Positions 44,185 to 55,450 of a stretch of DNA of 64,000 nucleotides are shown here, one piece after another. Under the pieces are notes generated by a model. It did no database searches. It was not told the DNA's origin and saw only the letters and a program-made list of their open reading frames with translations. The stretch spans positions 28,123,501 through 28,187,500 of the forward strand of contig NC_057916.1 in NCBI RefSeq assembly GCF_018873765.1, read 5' to 3'. This DNA comes from Telopea speciosissima (taxonomy: Eukaryota > Streptophyta > Magnoliopsida > Proteales > Proteaceae). Every line of letters begins with the position of its first letter. Position 1 is the stretch's first letter. The position numbers and the translations under genes are program-made.

Positions 44185-45475
44185 ACTTTCCATACATTTA
44201 ATCAAACTTTCCCTACCCCAAACTTATTTTACGACCCCCCCCCCCCAAAAAAAAGCAAACTTCCACCTTCCTTTCTCCCCTGGTAATTTATAATCCCTAA
44301 ATTATCCCTGCTAGATTTCTATCACTTCCCTATACTTGCCCAATATTTACTCAAACTCTCCCTACCCCAAACTAATTTTCTGACTCCCTCAGAAAAGCAA
44401 ACTTTCACCTCCCTTTCTCCCCTGGTAATTTAAAATCCCCAAATTATCCCTGCTCGATTTCTATCACTCCCCTATATTTGCCCTATATTTACTCAAACTA
44501 TCCCTACCCCAAACTTATTTTCTGGCTCCCCCAGAAAAGCAAACTTCCACCTCCCATTCTCCCTAAAATTATCCCTACTCCCCTCCATGCCTCCTCCTCC
44601 CCTCGCCTGCTCCCACCTTCATTTCCTTCCTCCTCCCTCCTTGCATCTTCTTTCACTCATCCCTACACCCTGCAAAACTCCCTACAACCATCTCTTCCCC
44701 GCCATTCCATCCCTACAACTCCCTGCCCCCACCCCCCCAATCCCTGCAACTTCACGCCCTCCCCCACCTACTCCCTTCTCCTCCTTGCTCCAACAATCCC
44801 TTCACATGATTCAATCCCCTCGAAAGAAACACTTGAACCATCCTAGCAACTAGACTGCAAAATCACCGTCAGGTTTGCCTGAAACCCAGTTTTCTTTTCT
44901 GGTTTGGAATTGGAGGTCTTAGCTGCCGCCACCTCTGTAGGCTGTTGATCACTTGCACAATGCCGCTTAGTCTTTTTAGACCTGACTCTCTCAATACATG
45001 ACACTTTAGGTGATGAAGGTTTCATCACCGTGAGGGACTTCCCATTCCGTGATTGTCTTTTGGGGAAGAACGGGGCTTACAGCGGCCGACCGCTCTACTA
45101 TGACTTGCTGATGAGGAAGCATGATTACTATGGCTTGGGTAGATCGATGATGGACACATTGGATGGGGGAGGCACAGGGTTGCAAGGATGGGATAAGGGA
45201 AGTGGAGTTGCGGAGAAGAGGGGGTGTAGGGAGTTGCAGAGAGTGGGAGTTCGGGTTTGGAGCAGGGAGGAAGATGCAGGGAGGTACATGCGAGTGGGAG
45301 GGGAGATGCAGAGGGCGAGGGTGCTGCCGGAGGAGGTATTGCGAAGCGGGGACAGAAATCTATGGATTTTGAATTAGCAGGGGAGAGAGGTGGTGGAAGT
45401 TCACTTTTCCGGAAGAAAAAAAAGTGAAGGGTAAGGGAATTTGAGTAAAGGTGGGATTTGATCCCAAGATTTGGT
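44185..45475. mobile_element. Inverted-repeat, Pack-MULE-like element with tandem terminal units
   Basis: The left end has nearly three tandem copies of a ~135-bp unit (44185-44580). Landmarks are TTACTCAAAC..TCCCTACCCC, AAAGCAAACTTCCACCT and TCTCCCCTGGTAATTTA.AATCC. The right end (about 45365-45465) holds one inverted copy. Inside, C-rich arms (CCCTGCAA, CTCCCTAC) are again inverted between 44590-44800 and 45130-45350. The centre is different in composition and looks like a captured gene fragment. No target duplication was found, so the Mutator assignment is by analogy. Confidence 0.55.
44843..45060 (-). pseudogene. Captured fragment resembling plant KPSSPKVxCIxRVR proteins
   Basis: The minus-strand frame reads MKPSSPKVSCIERVRSKKTK, then a Lys/Ser/Glu-rich tail. 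The KPSSPKVTCIGQVRVK-like motif is familiar from plant proteins annotated as syringolide-induced protein 14-1-1-like, whose biochemical role is unclear. The fragment is short and flanked by the inverted arms of the surrounding element, consistent with transduplication. Assignment rests on one motif. Confidence 0.45.
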
Positions 45476-46451
45476 TCCAACCAACCAAGGCCCTCACCAG
45501 CTGCACTGTGAATTCTGGGGAAGTTGCAACAGTCATTTGTCCTCCAACCTTTCCTAGCCTAGTAGCCTCATTGTCTCAAGATTCATTTCCTCCTCAAGAA
45601 ATACTGGGAATCATATCACTTGATATCTTGCTCAATTGGAGGTGGTGCTATGAAGGAAGGAAAAGAGATGAGCTTAACTGTATTTTGTTTCAGGAAAAGA
45701 ACTCATGGACATGGCCAACCAAAAATGAAATCTTCAAGGAAAAACTTTCCCCAGTTGGTTAGGTAAATTAGATCCAATGCCGTTGTTCATAGTGCCAACC
45801 TAATATGCAAGGGAAATTGGAAGGTACTCTTAAGTCACCATAGTACTTGACAAGCTATGCAACTCTCGATTCAGAAATTTTATGGTTTTTATTGATTTGC
45901 TCCTTCTCCTCCAGGATGGTGCCTCCTGCTTTCTGTTTCCTAATTCTAACAAAATGGGAGTTCCAAAACGCAGGCCGGTTAGATCTTTACTCTTAGTGTC
46001 AATTCCTTTCCGTTTTAAGTAGTTTGTTAAACAATTTTCATACAAATAATGACAAGAGTTCTCTCTCAAGCTGTAGAATTTCTGGGGAACCTAAAAACAG
46101 CAATAACAGGAGTTGGGATTGTGTATCAAAGAAAAGAAGCTTCTCAATCTCAACTCTCAAAATGTTTCAAGTGAACATGGAGATAATTCTCCGAGACTTT
46201 CTTCCTCTCTTTCAAACTTTAGACAAAGTTGTCAAAAAGATTCACGGGTAACAATACAGAAATTAGAAAGAATTATCCACCCTTTTCTCTTTTTTTTTGG
46301 TGAACAAGAATCATCCAACTTGCCAGTAAACAGAACGAGAAAACAGAAAAGGCAATGGCTAGGGCTGGAGCTTTAGTAGGCTTTTGAAATTCAAATGATC
46401 TTGTTCCAGGAAAAAGAAACAGGGTTTGCTTAAACGTGTAAGAAATCGAAC
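45476..46451. other. Intergenic, unassigned
   Basis: Several 75-105 codon frames on both strands (45451-45762, 46024-46376 plus; 45830-46069 minus) have no domain I recognise. Composition is mildly gene-like (serine-rich on plus), so a gene remnant is possible. It also contains the downstream side of the minus-strand gene ending at 46452. Confidence 0.3.
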
Positions 46452-47106
46452 CTAAACGTCATCGTCATAATCTTCATCAATCTTTTGGCCAAATCCTCTG
46501 GGTCCAGCTCCAGCCCTAGCCTTGACCTTCCCCCTCTTCCCACCCTTCTTCTTCTTTTTTGCGGCCTCTTCTTTATCAAACTTGTCCCTCTCTCTTTTCT
46601 GCAGGAAATCCGTCACAGCTATGTAGATAACCTGCGTTTCCAAAACAAGCAGAAATCAAATCCCAAAATCAAAACTTTAGTCGAGAAGGAAACAGAAAAG
46701 GTGGAGAAGCAACATGTTAGGTACATAGAACCGGAAGAATATTTACCCCTATTGTAAGAATAGAAAGGCCAACAAAGGCGATGAACAGAAGAACAGATAT
46801 TACGGTTGAATTACCGCTGTCTTCAGTGGAAATTATCTGTTGGGTATTCTCAATTGGGGTGTCTGAAGGCAAAACATCTCCCGGTGATGCAGAAATTCGT
46901 CGAACCCGAGAGGTGTTATTTGGTGGAAATTGAAGGGTTTGGTGTTGATAAAAAATGGATCTTTTCGATAGGAGTACGGGAGGTAAGAAGTATAGAGACG
47001 AGGCGAGCTTGGGAGAAGAATCACAAGTCTTGAATGAATGGCAAGGTTTCGACTTCACATGGCAGGTTAGTGATGAGGAAGACAGAGATATGGTTGCGGT
47101 AACCAT
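46452..47106 (-). CDS. Predicted plastid-targeted single-pass membrane protein, unknown function
   Basis: Two exons, 47106-46747 (120 codons) and 46631-46452 (59 codons plus stop). The 115-bp phase-0 intron has donor GTAAAT and acceptor CGCAG, giving 179 aa. Residues 1-70 are Ser/Thr/Lys-rich with few acidic residues, as in chloroplast transit peptides. A membrane segment (about 101-126, STVISVLLFIAFVGLSILTI then GVIYIAV) crosses the splice junction. The tail is highly charged: FLQKRERDKFDKEEA, a run of lysines, GPRGFGQKIDEDYDDDV. I know this architecture from conserved but uncharacterised plant proteins and assign no function. A (GA)n run at 47155-47173 lies just upstream. The intact frame, clean splice sites and transit-like N-terminus argue for a real gene. 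Confidence 0.8.
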
Positions 47107-47967
47107 GTTTCAGCTGCTGAAACTCCCCCTAGTCCCTCCTCCTCCTCCTCCGAGTGAGAGAGAGAGAGAGAGATTCTGTGCGTGTGGGTGTGTAGCCACT
47201 CTCATTATCACAATGTCATTTTTCTGGTGATCTGTATTAGGCTTATTGGTAGATTGATGATGATGCTGACGATGACAAGGAGAATGAAAATAAGGGGAAT
47301 TATTAGGGTCACCCCTAAGGTTTGCTAATATTTTGAGGCACCCACACGAAATATGGAACCTATCAGTGGCAGTCAGTCATGGTTCCAAGTATTTTTTACC
47401 AAAAACAAAAAGTTCTAAGTATCGGTATCGTATCGCTTGTATTGGGCGATATGTATCGATTTTGCTAGTCGTCGATATTGGTACTGTGCCAATACTATAT
47501 CTATAGCACGATACAGACAAGGGGTAAAATGGTCAGAAAAATCATTTTTTAAGGAGATTTAGGGGTAATTTTGTTCGATACAGTCAATCATGTTTGATAG
47601 TGTATCAGTATCGTATCGATTTTGCAGGTTACCAATACACGTTCTGATACCATGTACTAAAACCATGAGTGGCTCTCTTGATTTAGAAAAAAAAGATTAC
47701 ACACACCCTACACCCTACTGTTAGTCAAGGGCTATTAAGTAGTGATGTTATTAGGTTAATTTTTTTTGTTAAAGACAATGCTGCCCTTGTAATGACATGA
47801 AGTACCTATTATACCCTTCTAATTAAAAGAACCAAATATCCTCCTTCTTCTTTCTCAATCGAATACCTCAACTGGGTGGCCATATCTGGCGATGTGCGCA
47901 ACAGCTAGGCAGGGGTTCCACCTTACAGGCCCTTTTCGTGAAGAAACACAATGTCGTGTGTGATGCC
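47107..47967. other. Intergenic with CGATATCG-type repeat
   Basis: Upstream region of the minus-strand gene. 47385-47665 is a repeat rich in GTATCG/CGATAC with loosely inverted ends (CATGGTT..AAGTA and, as complement, CATGGTTTTAGTA). It is similar in flavour to the tandem block inside the 17-19 kb MULE (ACAAGGGGTAAAATG). No target duplication was resolved. The segment before 47967 may contain a short host-gene remnant interrupted by the Tat element. Confidence 0.4.
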
Positions 47968-48671
47968 TGTTGCGTGTGAAAACCTCCGTCGCCCGGTTCA
48001 CCCATGGATGAGCCTGCAAAAAGACGAGTGAGAGCAAGAGAGCCGGTGTGGCTCTGGCCTAGGAATCTCCAACGCTCAAGTCAGGTCTCCAGTGCAATAG
48101 CGTAACAGCTAGTAAAAGTGAGATGAGCGTTTGAGCTCCATACCTGAGTATTTATAGATTGAGGTGAGGCGGTTGGGAGAATCCTAGTATGGTAGGAGTT
48201 CTTCTTTTGGAAGGCTCTCTCGCGTAGAGCGAAGTAGAGAGTTATTTTCGGGGTTAGACTCTTATTAAGGTAAGAGTCCTAATGGGAGTGTGGTTCGGTA
48301 TCGTGATAGGATTGTGGCTCAATCCTTAACCCGCGATTCTCGGATTGTGCTGACTGGGCTCCGTGATTCCCGGTGAGCCGTTACAAAGGCTTTTGTGGAG
48401 GGCTCGGCCTCAGTGGTCGGCCTCAGAGGTCGGCCTCGGAGCTCGGCCTCAGAGTTTGGTCTCGGTCTCGGTTGACTGGCGTGAGGTCGGCTTGGGGTCG
48501 ATGGCTGATTTGGGAGTGCTTTGCGGGCTGAGCCGTGGTGCTCAGCTCGGCCATATGATCTCTCGAGGACCGGGTCTGCCCGACTTCCCTCGGTTCATGT
48601 CGGTCCTCGGATTGACCTCAGCTCGGCCAGGTGGCAACATCTGATTAGTGAGGTGATTCTATGCCTTATCA
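47968..48671 (-). repeat. 3' LTR of the Tat element
   Basis: 704 bp, plus-strand ends TGTTGC...TTATCA. On the minus strand a TATA box CTATAAATA lies at 48157-48149, at the same place as in the partner LTR. Differs from the 5' LTR by scattered substitutions and one deletion of about 14 bp. Confidence 0.93.
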
Positions 48672-48923
48672 CAGGCCCCCACACTCATCTGGGGTCGGCT
48701 CGGCCCTGATGAGTGAAATTTTCTGGCTTGCTCGGCTGCCTCTCCTTGGGACCGAGCCGAGCTCATCCTGTCGGCGATATGACGTTGTACGGCCTGACAG
48801 TTGGGGCAGTGCCACGTCATCCACCCCCATAATTGCGCTCGGGAAGTCGAATCGTCCTTTGATCTGGGCCGTTAGATCTTGTTGAGTTCTTCTCGGCCGT
48901 TGGATCTTCTTTGCTTAGTGGCT

Positions 48924-48931
48924 ATAAGTAG
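48924..48931 (+). promoter_or_regulatory. TATA box for the opposite-strand ORF of the Tat element
   Basis: TATAAGTA within GGCTATAAGTAGGCGACC, followed by a pyrimidine-rich stretch (CTTCTTCATTCATTCTTCATTG-type) suitable for transcription initiation. It is about 165 bp upstream of the ATG at 49089, on the plus strand, inside the element and outside the LTR. Assignment is by motif and position only. Confidence 0.5.
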
Positions 48932-49088
48932 GCGACCCTTCTTCATTCATTCTTCATTGTTTCAAATTCTTAACTGCTCGGCTAGCTCGGATTCTTCAGC
49001 TCATTCGGTGCTCGGCGTTCTCAGCTTTCTAGTTCGTGCTCAGCTCATCTCCGAAGCTTCTTCAACCAGTAAGTCCCCTCTACCCATT

Positions 49089-51253
49089 ATGTCAGTTGGT
49101 AGTAGTCATGCGGGCGAGGTGTTCGCTGGGGCGGTTGAGGGTGCGAGTTCAAGCCGAGAGCTCCCTGCTCGCTCCCCTATAATAGACCTGTTGGGCTCGA
49201 CCTCGGACGAGCCCGTCGTAGTAGAGTCGCGTTAAGCCAACGTCGTCGAGCTTCCCCTGCCCATGGATTCCAGCCTTGAGGCCCAGCCAATTCCTGAAGA
49301 CCGAGCCGAGGGCTCGGGATCATCTTTGACTGATGACGAGGAGTCGGGTGAGGAAGGTACTTCCCGAGATGGGGTTGGCTCGGTCAGCTCGTCTGCTGAC
49401 GTTCTCGAGCTTGAAGAAGGAAGTGTCGGCACCGTCCAGAGCACAGTTACTGACGCCAACCTCCAATGTCGCAGGGCGACTTACGCCATCCCTGAGGACG
49501 TCGATCTCCGAGCTCCTAACCCTGGGGAGATGGCCTGCTTCATTAGGCCTGACGAGGTGACCTTGTACGAGATGCCCTTCAGGTATGCATTTAGGATTCC
49601 TGTGCTTGACCTGGTGGATCAGATATTGGACCATTTCCACCTGTCTCCAGGTCAGTTGGTGCCAAACTCATGGCTGTCCATGTACGGCTTCCACGTCCTT
49701 TTCGGTGAGATGGGCCGAGCTGCGAGCGTGGCTCTTTTTTCTCTGCTCTTTTTCCTGAAGAAGTCGCCGGAGAAGGGGTGGTATTATTTCACCCGCTGCA
49801 CTAGGAAGAACGCGGCGCTGAGCCGCCACAAGTTTTTGGTCAGAATGCCGTCCTCAAATAAAAATTGGAAGCCTCGGTTCTTCTTTGCTTCCATCCTGAA
49901 CTGCCCCTTCCGGGCCGAGTGGAAGGTGATTCACTTAGGTTACGTCAACAGGACCTTGCCCCTGACCGAGAACTAGCTGACCTCGCTCGACCTGATCCAC
50001 CAGCATCAGCCTTTTGATGTCCTCTAGCTCCTGGACGAGGGGTTCCTTCAAAGGTGGCATATGACCCCTGGTAGGAGTCCGAGTTGAGCTATCTTCAGTC
50101 TACTGTGGTCGGCTGGGGCATCCGAGCCGACCTGTTTACTTGGTCTTTTCTTTCTTTTGGCATATTTCTAACATGTTGTTTCTCTTGTTGTGGTCGGTCA
50201 CATTCCCCCAATGGACACGGCTCGACTCAGGGCCGAGACCATCGCAGACAGGAGGAGAAAAAATGCCGAGAAGAAGTCTCGAGGCTGAGAAGAGCAGAGC
50301 CCCGCTGAGCCCCTCCCGAAGAGGGAAGGGTCAAAAGGACGAGCTGAGCCCGCCGAGGGACATCAAATGCTAGAAGCTCTCGGTCAATCTGATGGGTGGT
50401 GGTCCTCCGCCCGTGGCCTCGTCGACCGACGTCTCCCGGTACGTCCTGGGGAGGGCCTCGGCCAATAATGTCCCGCTAAGGTCGAACTGGCGCCTCCTCC
50501 CAAGGGACTCGGCCCTGACATCGACCGCGCATGTAAAGGAATGGCTGGACGCAAGTCGGCTTCCTCGAGACAGGGAAATGCTCGAGAAGTTGACCGACCC
50601 CGAGCTTCTCTCCTCCCTGTTCCAAGACTTTAATATGGTAAGCTTTCTGTTCATTTCTTATTGAGTGCTCCGATCTGTTGTGCTCGGCCTTGCTAATGTT
50701 CGGTTATCTTTTTCTGGGGTTTTCCAAGGTCGAGGAGACCCTCCTCCGATTTGAACGGCTTCTGACCACGAACACCTCTCTTGAGGCTCAGGTCGAGTTG
50801 GCCAATAAGGACGCTCGAGAGGCCATCCTGAGGTGGCGGGAAACTACAGCAAACTCGACGAAGCCGAGGCCGAGGTCAAGAGCTTGGAGGTGGCGACGGT
50901 GAAGCGGGGGGAAGAGGTCGAGGCCTTGAAGGCTCAGCTCGACCAAGCCAAGAAGAAGGCCAAGGACTACCTGACACGGGCTTGAGCTGAGGCTGTTACC
51001 GAGTACCGGAGGAATACGTCGAGGTGTGCCATGAAATGAGGAAGCCGCCTACCCCACCCTCAAACTTTCCCAATTTGATGATGACGCGACCACCGTGGTT
51101 GAGGAGTTGGGAGACGATGTTGGGGTGGAGGTCGACCAGGTTGTCCTGGCCGTGACCGTTCTCCAGGATGAGATTTTCGAGGACGCCGCCGTCAAGGAGG
51201 TCACCGTTGAGGACCCTACTGCTGAGGACCCCCTCCACACTGTTGAGCTCTAG
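49089..51253 (+). pseudogene. Opposite-strand ORF of the Tat element (gypsy-type transposon / Transposase_28-like)
   Basis: Runs opposite to gag-pol. The first part (49089-49976, one in-frame TAA at 49233) has an acidic, serine-rich N-terminus. It then has a domain around EVTLYEMPFRYAFRIPVLDL, LSPGQLVPNSWLSMYGFHVL and KSPEKGWYYFTR, ending SSNKNWKPRFFFAS. This matches my recollection of the plant family called putative gypsy-type transposon (Transposase_28). After TAG stops at 49974 and 50025 further exon-like blocks follow: RAETIADRRRKNAEKK, VKEWLDASRLPRDREMLEKL, and, after a GTAAGC...CCAAG intron (50638-50728), VEETLLRFERLLTTNTSLEA with a coiled-coil tail. Extra ORFs of this kind in antisense are known in Tat elements. 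Its function is unknown, and this copy is broken. Confidence 0.75.
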
Positions 51254-51820
51254 GCTTCCTTTTCTTCTTTTGATGTACACATCCCCCTGCGCGAGGTTTT
51301 GGATAACTTTCTTCTTTTTTTTATGTATTGGGCCGAGCTGCCCACTTTTTGTAACCATGCCGGGCTGTTGGCCTTCAATGAATAGAAAACTTTCTTTTTA
51401 CAAATTGTCCAAGTGTTTGAGCTCGGCACTCATTTGCCTTTCTTTCCTTGCATGTGTTGTTCTTGATTGTCTGTGTGTCTTGGTCGATCTGCAGACCCGA
51501 CCTCTTAGCCAAGTTCCAGGACTCGATTGTTTTTAGCTACGTTGCGCTGGGTCAGTCAAGTCGACCTGACTGCTTGGTCATGAAACATCTGTGATGGGCC
51601 GAGGTCATGTTGTCGTCCATCTTTATTAAACTTTCATTTTCACTGGTCAGCTCAGGCCGGCTACCACTTGATTGGTTGTGCGGCCGAGCTGACTCTCTGA
51701 CCGAGCACAATGCCTTGGATATTTTTTCTTGCTTTTTGGCTTTCGTTCAGCTCGGCTGTGGCAAGAATTTGTGCTTGCTGGTCTAGTCACTGAACTATGT
51801 GGATCGGTTTTCTGACTTAG

Positions 51821-52155
51821 CCGACCTATGAGGGTCGGTCTTTGAGGTTGGCCAGGTCTATGAGGACCGATCTTACGACTTGGTTGCCGACCTATGAGGG
51901 TCAGTATTTTAGGTCAGCCAGGTCTATGAGGACCGGTCTTATGACTTGGTTGCCAACTTATGAGGGTCGGTCTTTTTGAGGTCGGCTAGGTCTATGAGGA
52001 CCGGTCTTACGACTTGGTTGTCGACCTATGAGGGTCGGTCTTTTTTAGGTCGGCCAGGTCTATGAGGACCAGTCTTACGACTTGGTTGCCGACCTATGAG
52101 GGTCGGTCTTTGACGTCGGCCAGGTCTATGAGGACTGGTCTTATGACTCGGCATG
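51821..52155. repeat. Minisatellite inside the Tat element, five 66-68-bp units
   Basis: Unit starts at about 51821, 51887, 51953, 52021 and 52089. Each has CCGACCTATGAGGGTCGG, GGCCAGGTCTATGAGGACCG and TCTTACGACTTGGTTG. Units differ by a few substitutions and a variable T run. It lies between the integrase end and the opposite-strand ORF. Confidence 0.92.
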
Positions 52156-52209
52156 CTTGGAGTTTGAAAGTACGCTAAGTAGTGGAGAAAGACTTTGTTT
52201 TATTGAATC

Positions 52210-53625
52210 GTCAACGTCGAGGCCGAAGCCGAGTACAAAATATGCTCATCATAGACCGTGTTGAGCAGGATATCTGAGAAGACTACTGAAAAAATTTCTT
52301 CAAATTTTTTGAGTTCCACGGCCTCGGTACCTTCTTGCCCCCCGGAGTCTGCAAGCGAAATGCTCCTGGGCGAATTTGCTTGTAGACTATGTACGGGCCT
52401 TCCCAATTTGGTGCCAACTTTCGTTGCTGCTTTGGTTGGGACGTGCTGAGCTTTCTGGGGACGAGGTCTCCTTGGCGAAAATGTCGCTCTTTCATCCTCG
52501 AGTCGTGGTACTTTGTCGTCTTCTATTTGTAAGCTGTGTTCCGAAGCAAGGTGTTCTCTCGGACTTCGTCGAGAAAGTCGAGGTTGGCTCTAAGCCCATC
52601 CTCATAGGTCTTCTCATCGAAGTTGAGCACTCGGTATGATGACGCTTTGACCTCGACGGGAGTGAGGGCTTCGATTCCATATACTAGCCGAAAAGGACTT
52701 TCCCCGGTCGGTGGTCTCATGGTTGTCCGATATGCCCATAGGACGTTCGGCAGCTCTTCCACCCATCTACCTTTGGCTTCAACTAATCTTCTTTTGATCC
52801 CCCAAGTAGTGTTCGGTTCGACACCTCTACTTGTCCATTGGCTTGTGGATGAGCTACTGAGACCGGTCGAAAGTCAATATAGAAGTGCTTGCAGAACTCT
52901 CGGAAGGTCGGATTGTTGAATTACGCGCCATTGTCCGTGATGAGCACTTTTGGTAATCCGAACCGGTAGATGACCTTATCCCGGAAGAACTTCTCCATAC
53001 TCTTCTCGGTGATGGTTGCCAAGGGCTCAGCCTCGACCCACTTAGTGAAGTAGTCGATCGCCACAACCACATACTTTTGATTCCTCGATGTCGAGGTAAA
53101 ATCTCTGAGAATGTCCATCCCCCATATAGCAAAAGGGATCGGGCTCAGCATAGCGGTCAGCTTTGTTGAAGGTCGGCTCGGCACTGGTGTGAAGAGCTGA
53201 CACTTCTCGCATGTCTTCACATATTTCATGGCCTCTTCTTGCATTCTTGGCCAATAGAACCCTTGTCGAAGTATCTTATATGCTACGGCTCGCCCGCCCA
53301 TGTGGCTCCCGCATATTCCTTCGTGCACCTCGGCCAGGGCGTACTTGGCTCCCTTCGGTCTGAGGCATTGGAGAAGGGGCGCTGAGACAGCTTTCTTATA
53401 AAGCACTCTGTCCATCATGGTGTACTTGGCAGCTCGGATTTTGACTTTTCTTGCTTCTTCTCGACTCTCCGGGAGCTGATCATTCTCCAAGTAGTTCACA
53501 ATGGGGTCCATCCAGGTCGGCCCGTCCTCCTCGATGTGTTTGACGCTTTCTTCTTGCAAGGAAAGCTTCTCCAGAATCTCAATGTATACTGATCGACTCA
53601 GATTTGGGAGGTCGGCCTCGGCCAA
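52210..53625 (-). pseudogene. Tat integrase
   Basis: Minus strand. HHCC zinc finger (EVHEGICGSHMGGRAVAYKI ... CEKCQLF). Catalytic core with WGMDILRDF and LITDNGA, then a TAA stop at 52921-52923 where the family has DNGxQF, then ANGQVEVSNRTLL supplying the glutamate. C-terminal part: LWAYRTTMRPPTGESPFRLV, YGIEALTPVEV and NWEGPYIVYKQIRPGAFRLQ. The domain order is complete but interrupted by stop and frame changes. Confidence 0.9.
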
Positions 53626-53990
53626 CCTAGACAGGGTGTCGGCCACGACATTCTCTTTCCTCGGTACTCGGGTCATTCCAAAGTGCTTGAGCTCTGAAAT
53701 CATCTCTTGTGCTTGGCTCAAGTAGGCTATCATTCTTTCATCTTTTGCCTTATAGTCTCCGTTGACCACAAGTTGCGAGTCTCCTCGTACCCTTAATTGC
53801 TTGACGCCTACAGCCTTGCTCACTCGGAGCCCGGCTAGGAGGGCTTCATACTCGGCCTCATTATTCGAGGCTGGGAACTTGAATCTTAGGGCGTATTATA
53901 TGCGAAAGCCCTTGGGGCTAACTAAGATCAGCCCAGCCCCGCTCCCCCTGGGGTTGCTCGAGCCGTCAATATTCATGGTCCAGGTCGAGT
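53626..53990 (-). pseudogene. Second (archaeal-type) RNase H of the Tat element
   Basis: Minus strand: WTMNIDGSSNPRGSGAGLIL, a TAA stop at 53896-53898, SNNEAEYEALLAGLRVSKAV, LRVRGDSQLVVNGDYKAKD and RVPRKENVVADTLSRLA. D, E and D of the RNase H fold are present (NIDGSS, NEAEYEAL, RGDSQLV). This extra domain between the canonical RNase H and the integrase defines the Tat lineage among plant Ty3/Gypsy elements. Confidence 0.9.
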
Positions 53991-55280
53991 CGGTCTTAGC
54001 TTTCGCATTGGCTTCTTCCACTGTCTTCTCTTCCTCGACCTCGAGGTCGGGCATTGTGCACTCGACGACGAAGTCGACAAGTGCTTGCCCTTTTATCGTG
54101 GTCCTCGGGCGATAGCTTATATCGTACTCACTCAGCTCGACTGCCCAGGTGATCAACCGACCTGACACGTCGGGCTTGTGCAATATTTTCTTAAGAGGCT
54201 GGTCGATCAGCACCACGATCGGATGAGCTTGAAAGTATGGCCTTAGCTTTCCCGCAGCCGTGACAAGAGCGAATGCTACCTTCTCAAACTTGGAGTATCT
54301 CGTCTCGGCGTCGACAAGAACATGGCTGATGTAGTATATGGGCTTCTGAGCTCGGCCCTCTTCCCTAACCAACACCACGCTGATCGCCACCAGGGTAGCG
54401 ACTAAGTAAACTTGAAGCTCTTCTTTTGGCTCGGGTCGGCTGAGAAGAGGCGGGTTCTCCAAGTATTTCTTCAAAAGCTTGTTGACATTCGTTCGACCAT
54501 ATGAAGTCCTTCGGGTTTCGGATGTTCTTGAGGGCCTTGAAGAACGGCAGGCACTTGTCGCCCGACCTCGACATGAATCGTGTCAACGTCGCCACTCGAT
54601 CGTTTAGCCTTTATACTTCTTGGATCGTCCTTGGAAGGCTCATCTCTTGGATGACCTTGATTTTTCTCGGATCGGCTTCGATGCCTCTGACAGAGACCAT
54701 AAAGCCAAGGAACTTTCCCGAGGTCACGCCGAATGCACACTTGACGGGGTTTAGCTTCATTTGGTTCTTCCTTAGCACGCCGAAGGTTTCTTCCAGGTCG
54801 GCAAAGTGGTGCTCAGCCTTCAAGCTCTTCACTAACATGTCGTCCACGTAGACTTCCATGTTTCTTTCGATCTGCTCACGGAATATATAGTTAACCAGCC
54901 GTTGATATGTTGCTTCGGCGTTCTTCAATCCGAATGGCGTGACCTTGTAACCGAAATTTTCTTGGTCAATTTGGAATGCTGTGTATGACTCATACTCTTT
55001 ATGCATCATGATTTAGTTGTAGCCGGAGTACGCGTCCATGAAAGTCAGCATTTCGTGCCCTGCCGTGGCGTCAATCAAGAGATCAATCCGAGGTAGCAGG
55101 TACTCGTCCTTTGGGCAAACCTTGTTAAGGTCGGTGTAGTCGACGTACATCCTCCATTTTCCTTTCGGCTTGGGAACCATAACGACGTTCGCCAACCAAG
55201 TCAGGAAATTTTCTTCTCGGATGAACCCTGATCGACAGAGCTTCTCCACCTCCTCTTTGATTGCGGCTTACAGATTAAGG
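53991..55280 (-). pseudogene. Tat reverse transcriptase and canonical RNase H
   Basis: Minus strand: VVMVPKPKGKWRMYVDYTDL, HEMLTFMDAYSGYN, a TAA stop at 55013-55015, FGYKVTPFGLKNAEATYQRL, the catalytic NMEVYVDDMLVKS and VKCAFGVTSGKFLGFMVS. After a frame change come the RNase H blocks PIYYISHVLVDAETRYSKFE, RPYFQAHPIVVLIDQPLKK and LSEYDISYRPRTTIKGQALV. Key RT residues (YVDD) are intact; reading frames are not. Confidence 0.92.
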
Positions 55281-55450
55281 GTGTAGTTCCTTCTCTTCTG
55301 CTGAACCGGCTTTCGGCTCGGATCTATGTGTAGTTGATGCTAGGCTATATGTCGAGGTATGCCAAGCATGTCGGTGGTCGACCAGGTAAAGACGTCGGCA
55401 TTTGCCTTCAAGAAGTTTTCGAACCGATTCTTTTGTTCCTCGCTCAACAA

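Noticed and set aside
47385-47665. hAT element with 8-bp duplication
   Set aside because: Ends are loosely inverted but the flanking octamers do not match; kept only as a repeat.
48879-49976. Plus-strand ORF considered as a host gene
   Set aside because: It lies wholly inside an LTR retrotransposon with intact target duplications and resembles the Tat antisense ORF, so it belongs to the element.
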